DNA from: Pachyseris speciosa
Lineage: Eukaryota > Cnidaria > Anthozoa > Scleractinia > Pachyseridae
Assembly (NCBI GenBank): GCA_016490735.1
Contig: JAEMWC010001224.1
Location: 97,501-161,500 of the forward strand
Direction of reading: 5' to 3'
Length of the DNA stretch: 64,000 nucleotides
Under the pieces are notes generated by a model. The model worked only from the letters and a program-made list of their open reading frames with translations, made no database searches and was not told where the DNA came from. Position numbers and translations under genes: made by a program. Shown piece after piece: positions 43,174-51,630 of this stretch (within the stretch, counting starts at the first letter, position 1; the number at the start of each line of letters is the position of its first letter).

Positions 43174-43405
43174 CCCTCTTTGTATATCATATGAGTTGGG
43201 AAAGGATCCGGAAAAAGGAAGCCGGCGCATCGCCACATACAATGCGATAGTCGTACAGATTTACCTATGGTAGGTCTGGACAGGACACTTACAAAACAAA
43301 CGATTAACTATAAGGTAAAATGTGACCTTTATTTACAAATAAAGGATCAAAACATGGGCGTCTTTTTTTGTCACTGTAAACTCGTCGTTTTCCATCCACT
43401 CTCTC

Positions 43406-43993
43406 TCAATAGGTTTTCTGTAGTTGAATGCGAAGCGAGCGGCGAGGGGCAGCAAAACGTTGTATGTGATCAAGAAAATGTTTAAGACCATCGTGATCCT
43501 TCTGTACGCAAAGGTCTTGCACTTCATCTGCAATGATACCATCTTGTATCAAATTTAATGCATAATACTTCCACATTGCTCGGAGAAAACGTTGGCCCTT
43601 GTCGCCCTTCCCTCGAGCCATGGCCAATCCTACCCTTTTGACGCCTCTTTGAAATTGTCGATCGTAAACCGCGGCTATCTGTTCCAACTGCTTGTAAAAT
43701 TTCAAAGGTACGCTGTCTTTCATTTCTTCCCAGTTGTAGTCGTGCATAAGGTCTGTGATTCTATCGAGGTACTGGAGAAGCCTCTTCTCCGCGACAGTAT
43801 CGCGTCTTCCGGACCTAGTATGTGGCCCGACTTTTAGCATCTTCGTGGCCTTCCTCGCTCTCCGAGATAGTGATTGGGTACAGGTAATTGCCAAAGATTC
43901 AAACACCATGACCATCGTGTCTCGTGCGTTGTTTTGGGTGAATTGCTGGTACCTCGCGGTTATGTCAGATACAGAACTTGTCCTAAAAAGCAA
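43406..43993 (-). CDS. Unknown basic protein, possibly spliced
   Basis: 195 codons open from 43993 with no ATG until about 43918. On the minus strand the start of the frame is preceded by a pyrimidine-rich tract ending in AG (tttgctttttag), which looks like a splice acceptor, so an upstream exon is possible. The protein is strongly basic (RRARKATK near residue 45) with helical segments. Polyadenylation signal at about 43327. No family recognised. Confidence 0.55.
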   Translation of the reverse strand: MLFRTSSVSDITARYQQFTQNNARDTMVMVFESLAITCTQSLSRRARKATKMLKVGPHTRSGRRDTVAEKRLLQYLDRITDLMHDYNWEEMKDSVPLKFYKQLEQIAAVYDRQFQRGVKRVGLAMARGKGDKGQRFLRAMWKYYALNLIQDGIIADEVQDLCVQKDHDGLKHFLDHIQRFAAPRRSLRIQLQKTY

Positions 43994-44173
43994 ACTGTTA
44001 CACTAGCACCGCCGTTAGAGGAGTTCACTGAAAGACGAAAGAAAGTCTTGCATCCAAAATCCGAGTGGATAACTACAAAGACTTGAGACGAGGAGCATCT
44101 CATGGTTGCGGTTAAACGAGACAGGAACGATAGTTTTAACACGGAGAGATGGAAACACGAGTTTTCAAGTGAG

Positions 44174-44727
44174 TTAACTTGCTTGAAAGTTGAACTGAAA
44201 AACAAGATCAATGGCACGTTTACCCTCTTCTGTTAAAATCCGCGAACCTATTCCCGCAAACTGAGCAGACAAGGTTGGGATGTCACACCGATGAAATTCT
44301 CCATTTTTGTACTTCTTCCACACGTGCTCGTTTAAGTCGTAGACGTAGACGTCTTTTCCCTTGCAATCCGCCATTACCACACCCCACGCTGTTCCCCCTT
44401 GTACTTTCCCATTTTTAACGGTTGTAATAGCCAACACGGTGCTCGCATCTTTGATAACGTGATAGTTGCGTCTCAGCAAGTTGGTGGTGTACTCGTTGGC
44501 GCAAGGAAATTTCCGATCGAGTATCTTCTTGGCCTGTTCTACGGCTGCATTGGCATCTTCCAATTCCTCGGGAGTGAGGATCTTGATGACCGGCTTAGTT
44601 CCATGAGTCAAGGCATGGTGATCCTTGAAGGAGATGACTTTCACCTCTACGTCGTAGTCTAGGGCTCTCCCTTGCCAATAGAAATCACTGCCTTTTGCTC
44701 CCCTGTAAACAGCGTGTACCCAGCCAT
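44174..44727 (-). pseudogene. SLOG-superfamily (YspA/cpYpsA-like) protein with one frameshift
   Basis: The frame ending at 44174 contains family blocks I recognise from phage and bacterial SLOG-fold proteins: a GAKGSD-YW element, RRNYHVI near the middle, GGTAWGVVMA, VYVYDL and FAGIGSR-LT near the end. Its N-terminal ten or so residues are in another phase beginning at the ATG at 44727. The two phases meet at the C4 run at 44700-44703 (plus strand), where a one-base loss explains the break. SLOG proteins bind nucleotide-type ligands; activity here is unknown. Likely acquired from a bacterium or phage. Confidence 0.72.
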
Positions 44728-44904
44728 GTCAATCGGGCTCTCGGCAAAGTACTGCTTTGGAACGGGAAATACTTCAGAGTGATCCAATCGTTGACTTATG
44801 TACTTCAAAACTAACCGGATCGGAAACCAACTTAATACGGTTGAGATTACATTTTTTTCTCCCATTTACACGCTAGATGTTTTCTTTATTTGCCTCAGTG
44901 TGAC

Positions 44905-45911
44905 ATGTCGACTTGGTGCATCGGAGGAGCGAGACCAAAACAACGGCAGAATCGCAACGCTACTCGTTGGGGTTACAGCGAGCCCGTGGGCTTGGACCCC
45001 GGATTTGTTTCTCGGCATTCCATTTTCGTTGCAAATGGGCACGAGGTTTGCGAAGGTCAGGCGGCTGGTTGGAATGATCTGCGACCACTTTTGCAGAGTT
45101 CTGCAGAATATAGACGGCAGCAAGGAGAACGGACGGACCTTGCACTCGATTTGCCTTTGACCGACGAAGATGACATGGCCCCGCTCATCCAACGTCTCAG
45201 AGACGCCACGATGGCAAACAACCGACTCGTTACAGCAGTTAAACCAGTTCAAGGCGTTGTAAGTTCCACTACATCAAGATCCGTTCCACAGAACGTATCG
45301 AATCGCGCAATAGACTTTGCACAACAGGAGTGTTTCACTTCGAACGCCACGAAACCACTGTGCAGTCATTACACCCGTCGATGCTTGGTCCGTTTTCCCT
45401 GTTGTGAACGATTTTATCCTTGTCACAAATGTCACAATGAATCGGTAGACTGCACAGAGGATCAACTACAAGCCAGGAGTGCGACGCACATGAAATGCAC
45501 CATCTGTACTCTCGAGCAGGAAATCAACGGGATAGTCACAGATGCATTTGTTGCAACTCGAAAATGAGCGATTATTTCTGTGCCATTTGCAAACACTTTG
45601 AGTCCGAAAAGAACGCCCCCTTTCACTGTGACAAGTGCGGCATATGCAGGTTAAAGGCCAACGAAGCATTTCACTGCGACATATGCAACGTGTGCATACA
45701 CCAGCGCCTCAAGGACAAACACCAATGTAGACAGGATTCCGGTCACGATGTATGTAGCATTTGCCTGGAGGACGTCTTTAGGAATTGTCTAGCTCTACCA
45801 TGTTCTCACAAAGTTCACGGCGAGTGTATGGAAGCAATGAAGATACAGGGGTTGCGCAACTGCCCGGTATGTCGAGCACCGCTTTTTTCTGGTATTGTAC
45901 CAAGATCGTAA
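44905..45911 (+). pseudogene. CHY/CTCHY/RING ubiquitin ligase (PIRH2-like), frameshifted
   Basis: The first phase (ATG at 44905 or, more likely, 45175) ends with a CHY zinc finger at about 45361-45520: CSHYTRRC, CCERFYPCHKCH and CTIC. The second phase, from about 45540 to 45911, carries the CTCHY finger (YFCAICKHF, FHCDKCGICR, FHCDICNVC) and a RING (CSICLEDV ... PCSHKVH ... CPVC). This is the domain order of eukaryotic RCHY1/PIRH2, an E3 that targets p53 and others. A one-base shift near 45530-45560 separates the phases. The N-terminal 60-150 residues are not conserved-looking. Probably a captured host gene. Confidence 0.82.
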
Positions 45912-45955
45912 CTTTGTATCCATTTATTTTTGCTTAATCGTTATTAAACAAGGTC

Positions 45956-46761
45956 TCAAGACAAAAAATTTACACTGATTTCCAAGTCCCGTAAAATGTC
46001 CTCTCCACTGTCAGTCACTGTCAGTTCGTCATCCGAGACGGGTTCGAAGAAACTCACATTGCCACGCACGGAATGTCTTTCAATGGAGATCTCGATCCCG
46101 TAAAAGCTATCGGGAAGAGACCCGGGTGCCAGATTGACCACCATTGGGTTGTCCACTTCGGAGACGGTTACCAGGGCAGGGCAAAGGACCAAATGGGCAA
46201 TATGGGACATGGTGAGTTGGAATTTAAAAAGGGCATCCATCTCTGGGCATTCTGCGCAAAAGATGCACACGTCAATGCATCTCTGGGTTTTCCAGCGATG
46301 GCGCATGAGTTCCTCCGCCACGCGTACAAGCTTGGTCTTGAAATACGGTACCAAATCAGCAGGAATCACCTACCGGATGAGACGAAAACAACACACGGTC
46401 AAATAAAAGAGACCAGATCGTAGCCACCGAGTAATGAGAGGCACACCTACCCCTTGAAGACCTTGTGTCACACTGTCATCCTCGAGTACCATTTGCATGT
46501 CAGTCACGAGTGACCATCGACTGATTTCTTTCAATGAAAACAATCGCTGTAGTTCTTGTCGACAATACCCGCACTGTTTGCGGTTCGTGTTTTCCCAGTT
46601 CACCTGACAATGGCGATGCACAAAGCGCTGGCAGCACTGCAAAGGCACGGCACTCTTACTGAACGGTATCACGAGCGCCAAACAAAAGAAACATCTTCAA
46701 AAGCCTTGGGTTCCCATTCTGGTTGCATCTTTCGCAAACGGCGACTCTGACGACTCGTCAT
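45956..46761 (-). pseudogene. RING-variant protein with in-frame TAG
   Basis: A likely start is the ATG at 46761 in one phase; near 46685 the reading moves to the main phase. There the CC-x4-H-x2-C and C-x2-C RING elements appear (QCCQRFVHRHC, CGYC). A TAG at 46370-46372 interrupts the frame, which then continues open for 137 codons to 45956 with an acidic tail. Polyadenylation signal tttatt at 45923. Damaged copy of an E3-like gene. Confidence 0.6.
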
Positions 46762-46899
46762 TGTATTTTTTTCTTTGATGTGAGCCGATCAAGTCGCAAT
46801 GTGGATACGAGTGGTGTCACACAAGAGGAAATGACAAAACGTGTCGATTTTTTTTTATTTCATGGCTTTGAATATACTAGTCACGCCATTAAATGCTGG

Positions 46900-47496
46900 T
46901 TATGAAACGTTTAGCAATCCATGCATTTTCCAGACGATGGGAAAGGCCACTGGTAAAGTACCAATCAAATAATCTCCTGAACGGCGCTCGATGTTGATGC
47001 AAAAATCTGCCCCAGCCGTATTTGTAAACACAACAGCAACGAGTCGCCCGGGCTCGAATCCTCCAAGTCTTGGACCCACCCTCTGGATGCAACAATAAGC
47101 ATCGCCGAGATATTTCTTCAGCGCCGATCTCAACTCCTCGTCTTCCACCAGTAGCCCCGCGCCCTCTATGAAGGCTGTCCAAGAGCAAATGTCCTCGCGG
47201 TTTAGGAGGTACTTAGCGGTTGTAATTCTTTCAAAGCCAACGTGGGTCAAGGGCTCGATGGCACAAAGTGGCCTCCGGCACATCGCACAATAGTGTCGTT
47301 CAAGCGCCCACCTGTCGTGGCACATCTTGTGAAGAGTCTGTTTGCAACAATTCATGGTCTTTACATCGGCAACGGCTTCCTTAAAGTCTCCGTGGCAAAT
47401 GAAGCACTTGACGTCCATGATAGCAGTTTCTGTAGGACTGGTGAGGCGGCATCGTTCGTCCTTCCCTAAAGTGACAATGATGTCGACTACCTCCAT
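46900..47496 (-). CDS. RING-variant protein (198 residues)
   Basis: ATG at 47496, no break. The RING spans residues about 31-77: CFIC, then CC-x4-H-x2-C (NCCKQTLHKMC) and CAMC. The C-terminal half is a compact region with an INIERR segment, vaguely like the end of the neighbouring RING gene. Polyadenylation signal near 46853. Likely E3 ubiquitin ligase; substrate unknown. With the 45-47 kb neighbours it forms a three-gene cluster of ubiquitin-type fingers. Confidence 0.75.
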   Translation of the reverse strand: MEVVDIIVTLGKDERCRLTSPTETAIMDVKCFICHGDFKEAVADVKTMNCCKQTLHKMCHDRWALERHYCAMCRRPLCAIEPLTHVGFERITTAKYLLNREDICSWTAFIEGAGLLVEDEELRSALKKYLGDAYCCIQRVGPRLGGFEPGRLVAVVFTNTAGADFCINIERRSGDYLIGTLPVAFPIVWKMHGLLNVS

Positions 47497-47499
47497 TTG

Positions 47500-48150
47500 C
47501 TTTCAACAGGTCAAAAAAAAAACCCTCACTAGAACGTGCGTGGAGGGATGACTTGTCTCGTCTGATAGAAAGTGGAAGCAAATCATTGGTATAACGTAAA
47601 GGAACACTACCAACAATAGAAGAACCAGTACACATCACGAAAGAAAAAAAGAGAAGAGCGAGACCTAAACGATTTACCGAAAGGGATGCTGGCTATTGAA
47701 AAAAAAGACAACCAATGACTTCAGTCAAGGTACGCGATGCTCTGTGACACAAATACGCGTTGAAACACCGAAAAATAATCGACGCTATTTTGTATCTAAT
47801 TTGAACTGAGAGGAATGAAATCGAAAGAGAGTAATGGCAATGTAGCATTTTGTAAACGAGGAACAACGAGAGACATTTATCCTTTTCATTTTGTTCTAAC
47901 AATCTTTATTAGACTACTCACAAGATGTGGTTATCGGAAGGGGGCTCAAACAAGAATAGTTCAATTTATTGAAAACTACGGAGTAGCTGAAAGAATGCCA
48001 AAAAATGCTCGATATACACGTGCTCGCTAAAAATATAAAAAACCTAGTGATCAAATATAACAGCTAGTGATTAAAGTCATGTTGTATACAAAACAGTCAA
48101 AATACGGCTCAACATAGAATGTGGTTAAGGATCGATAGGGCATCTGCCTT
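47500..48150. other. Intergenic, no gene seen
   Basis: Polyadenylation-like tttatt at 47903 and 47964 serve the next minus-strand gene. No supportable gene. Confidence 0.4.
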
Positions 48151-48151
48151 C

Positions 48152-48826
48152 TTAAGCTTTCTTCAGCTCCTTCTCGTCTTCTCCTATTTCGTCTCTCTTT
48201 CTCTTCTTCGAATCACTGGACAGCTCCATGTCAACTTGCTCCTCTGTTTGCAGCTCCCCCTCGCTACCGTTTGCAGCTCCTGCTTCTTGGACTTCACCTT
48301 CCTCCCTTGAACTACCTGTAGGGCTGCTGGTATCCCCTTCAAATTCGGCCTCTGGTTTACTGATCAGTGGCTCCCTCACGTCGTACTGATTTAGCTTGGC
48401 AAAGGCTATATTGGATAGGACAGACAAACTCTTGTCTGTGGGGAATATCTGCTTAAACATTTTCGAAAACTTTGGGGGTATTGTTTGGATTTTCACCTCT
48501 CCTGGGTTTTCTTTAGACGATCGACCAAGGATGCAGTAGGTATCAATGACTTTGTCGTTCCTCGCCGAATAATAACACTCTTCACCTTCTGGCACCACCA
48601 CTTTGCTAATGATCAACTCCAGCACAAGCGGGTCACCTTTGTCTTCCTGCGACCAAATAGGCTCCAAGTAGGAAATGGTGCCATCATGCGATTGGCCCAC
48701 GCATTCATTGATCAACGGGTGTTCAAGGTGGACGTATTTGCGACCGTTCGCCACGAACACTTCTTTGCCGGTAAAGAGTGGTTGTAAGTCGTACATGGCG
48801 ACACCAGTCCTTTGTTTGCCTTCCAT
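48152..48826 (-). CDS. Paralogue of the 57522 protein (224 residues)
   Basis: ATG at 48826. Residues 40-110 align with the 57522 product: a Gly-Thr segment, P-x-WSQ, a hydrophobic LELII-K-VVP-GEE strand and a CILGRS block. The C-terminal 70 residues are Glu/Ser-rich, ending in a KKRKRDE nuclear localisation-like cluster. No known family. It has no clear CRE upstream. Confidence 0.72.
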   Translation of the reverse strand: MEGKQRTGVAMYDLQPLFTGKEVFVANGRKYVHLEHPLINECVGQSHDGTISYLEPIWSQEDKGDPLVLELIISKVVVPEGEECYYSARNDKVIDTYCILGRSSKENPGEVKIQTIPPKFSKMFKQIFPTDKSLSVLSNIAFAKLNQYDVREPLISKPEAEFEGDTSSPTGSSREEGEVQEAGAANGSEGELQTEEQVDMELSSDSKKRKRDEIGEDEKELKKA

Positions 48827-48829
48827 GTT

Positions 48830-49285
48830 CGGGTACGTTTCAATCTGTAGTCAAAGTCGATAAATTGCCCGGTTAAATACGCTGTTAGTTTCGCAATAAA
48901 ACATCTTCATTGCGAAGTCGGATCCGGAGTTCACGGTAACTGGGGGTGCCACTTTGCACTATCAGACTAGCCGGTAGCCATCGGGGAAACCAATAATGCC
49001 CACGATCATAGTTATGGGACGAGACAACGATGAATCTTAGCCATTGTCATGGCATCGAGGCAGAAAGAGTGGTGGGACAAGACAAAAATGTAAACAAACC
49101 CGAACTCTCTCTTTCGGGTGGCCGTGACGAAAAAACTTTACCAACTTTAGGTCTTGGACGACGGGGGCCAGGATGCATCTAGTCCATCGTCGTATTTTTA
49201 TGTTCACAAAACACACTTCTTACCATTGCAGACTCATTAACGATGGGTAGAACAAAATGACAACACTGAAAATCACAACGAAAAT
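48830..49285. other. Intergenic between divergent genes
   Basis: Shared upstream region of the 48826 (minus) and 49292 (plus) genes. One ccgtgacgaaaa site only. Confidence 0.4.
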
Positions 49286-49291
49286 TTCACC

Positions 49292-50002
49292 ATGAGTTGT
49301 GTAAGCGTCATGAGTCGAGGTGTACACGACATACACAAACACTTCGAGAGAGACGATTGGTATCATGAAGTGTACACGCTCCGAGGCCATCATCTCCAAG
49401 AGTACACCGGCAACCCCAAACGGTATATCTTCTGGCTAAACGGTGAGGTCGAATTTAGAGTGTGCATCGGCCTCAACCAGCGAGTAGTGTTGCAAGGATT
49501 ACCGCTCAAGCCAGTTTCCGACCCTGAGACATATCGCTGGACAGATCGCTACCGACACTGGGAGCTAGAAGTCACTGCAATCGATGCCCTTTTCAATAAG
49601 TACGAGATAGATTATCTCTTTCCTGAGAATTATCAACATCCAATCTTTCCAGAAGAAGCGTCGTCCTTTCTCTTCAATTTCCAAGACAAGCATCCCGAGA
49701 GCGCACTACACGTCCGATTGAAGTGGCAAAGACAAGAAAACGAAGTGACCACCTACCCCCTTACAGAGGAAGCAGGCGAACCAATTAGAGTCCAGCAGAA
49801 GTATCGGCTACGAATAAGAAAGACTGATAAGCGGATCAAGAGGTTGGTCATCCCCAAATACTGGAAGAGAAAGCTCATTAAAACCCCCATCGACATGGCA
49901 AACAAAAAGATACAAGAATGGAAAAAGATCCATGGGAACTGGTACGTTGCCGTCTTGACACGGGTTGGATATGGCACAGTAATACGCGATACTCAACACT
50001 AA
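49292..50002 (+). CDS. Unknown basic protein (236 residues)
   Basis: ATG at 49292 (caccATGa). Aromatic and charged throughout, no signal peptide or membrane span. The last 60 residues are strongly basic (RLRIRKTDKR, KRKLIK), suggesting nucleic-acid binding or nuclear import. ATTAAA at about 50010. A partial copy of its 3' end lies just downstream (50085-50195). No family recognised. Confidence 0.66.
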   Translation: MSCVSVMSRGVHDIHKHFERDDWYHEVYTLRGHHLQEYTGNPKRYIFWLNGEVEFRVCIGLNQRVVLQGLPLKPVSDPETYRWTDRYRHWELEVTAIDALFNKYEIDYLFPENYQHPIFPEEASSFLFNFQDKHPESALHVRLKWQRQENEVTTYPLTEEAGEPIRVQQKYRLRIRKTDKRIKRLVIPKYWKRKLIKTPIDMANKKIQEWKKIHGNWYVAVLTRVGYGTVIRDTQH

Positions 50003-50084
50003 CAACAACCATTAAAACACGTATTTTAATTGAAAATATTCCCTTTATACACAACTAGGTAGATAAATAGCACCAAACCAATAA

Positions 50085-50195
50085 GTTGGTCTTTCCCAAA
50101 TACTGGAAGAAGAAAAAGAAAAGGCATATTCAACACCTCGTCGACTTACGAACGAAAAGATACAAAAATTGCAAAACATCCATGGGAACTCTTAA
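50085..50195 (+). pseudogene. 3'-end fragment of the 49292 gene
   Basis: cccaaatactggaaga, acgaaaagatacaa and catccatgggaact line up with 49853-49940 with many changes and no open frame. A local tandem duplication remnant. Confidence 0.7.
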
Positions 50196-50232
50196 CACCG
50201 GTTGAAATTTCTCCCTTTACGACACTATCTCT

Positions 50233-51330
50233 TTACGGTTTTAACTGGCCCGACCGAAAACGGGTATGTAACACTTCGGCAACCGACCGAGTGTTGTTTG
50301 TCTTTCCGGCGACTTGAAGCACGAGCCTAGACAAGTCATCGAGATCTTTCGACGAACAACTGACCTGTTTTTGCCCTAAGTCGCATAATGCATTCGTTTG
50401 ATATTGCCACCATTCGTTTTCGTCTTCCGCTTTCACCGCGTCACTGTAACTTTCCTCCATACCACTATCATCCATTACGTATTCCATGGTGTCGGGCTCG
50501 TTATCAGAATCCCAAGTGACTACACGAGATGTGATTGAATCCACGACCAGTACCCGACTATAGCGCAGAAGGGCACACCAGTCACAGTTATTCTTGCTAA
50601 AAAAATCGCTCACCAAATCGAGCCCAGTCCACCTGTCTTCGCGCCTCGTTTCGCACAAAAACACAAACAGGGCCATGATACTCAAATACTTGTTCATTTC
50701 CATCACGTTTTTCCGACGCTCGACGCATACGTTCCTGTATTTTTCAGACGCGTGTGGCCCTCCCCACATGCAGATATCGTGTAATCGATTGATAATTTCC
50801 GTATCCTTCAGACAGGCCTGTTCGAGTCGTCCACTCACGCTGTCCAAGAACCGTGGAAATGGATACAAGATGTCGACTATTTCGCGAGGGTCATCTCTCG
50901 CTGCCCTGGCAACTTTCTCTTGACACTCTCTCCACCTCTGTGGTCCAAGCGACCGAATGCGTTGTTTGAATTTGCACCAAAGAAACAAGTCATGCACTAT
51001 GTCCTCAGACGCAAAAGCAAGCTTCGTAAGAAGAGGAAGATGAAACTGCATCTGTCCGTGCCGGTTACCAACAACAGCCTTGCTCATGATCTCTGCCTTC
51101 TCGCAAAGGGTATCGAACGATTCACTCGAAAGATTAGGCTCGGTAACCGACCATGCCTTACATAACGCAAACACATACTCTCTTTGTTTCATCAAAACAA
51201 TCATTCTGGACACAGTGTCTAAGACCATCCACCGATTCTCGTCACTTTCCACAGTAGGCATTTTTAGCTGGGGTAGACTTAACTTCTTTGGACGTTTCTT
51301 TGGCTCTGCCATCTCAAAGCAAGTGATCAT
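50233..51330 (-). CDS. Multicopy family protein, member 5 (365 residues)
   Basis: ATG at 51330 or, more likely, 51312 (MAEPKKRPKK, a basic start like those of the others). The most diverged member: it keeps ERRKNVMEMNKYLS near residue 205, W-TGLD in place of WPGFD, and a VLVVDSITSR block where the others have VMDVEVRT. The PLLDDCA block is degraded. The CPCDL block is lost. Intact frame. Upstream is a full CRE palindrome at 51376-51383. Function unknown. Confidence 0.75.
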   Translation of the reverse strand: MITCFEMAEPKKRPKKLSLPQLKMPTVESDENRWMVLDTVSRMIVLMKQREYVFALCKAWSVTEPNLSSESFDTLCEKAEIMSKAVVGNRHGQMQFHLPLLTKLAFASEDIVHDLFLWCKFKQRIRSLGPQRWRECQEKVARAARDDPREIVDILYPFPRFLDSVSGRLEQACLKDTEIINRLHDICMWGGPHASEKYRNVCVERRKNVMEMNKYLSIMALFVFLCETRREDRWTGLDLVSDFFSKNNCDWCALLRYSRVLVVDSITSRVVTWDSDNEPDTMEYVMDDSGMEESYSDAVKAEDENEWWQYQTNALCDLGQKQVSCSSKDLDDLSRLVLQVAGKTNNTRSVAEVLHTRFRSGQLKP

Positions 51331-51369
51331 GCAACTGACTCAACGAGCACTCTTTTAAGCATTGAAAAA

Positions 51370-51630
51370 GGGAAGTGACGTCAGGTACTACGTATCAGAA
51401 ACCGGTGCGTCAAACTTCATTCGGTATCACACCCCATGATGTCAGCATGTGCGTATCAGATATACGTATAGAAGATACGTCACTTGCAAAACACGACCAC
51501 ACCACAAAAGGTCGTGACAAAAATTCTCCTCCCATGCCTACTGGCAACTCTGATTAAAACCGGACGTGATGAAATCCGGTCCCCGTATGATAACGACAGG
51601 ACATGATGTCATCCACCCATGACGTCAATC
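51370..51630. promoter_or_regulatory. Divergent promoter with CRE palindromes
   Basis: tgacgtca occurs at 51376-51383 (toward member 5) and at 51620-51627 (toward the arm-B gene). tacgtcacttg and ggacgtgatg lie between. Confidence 0.65.
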
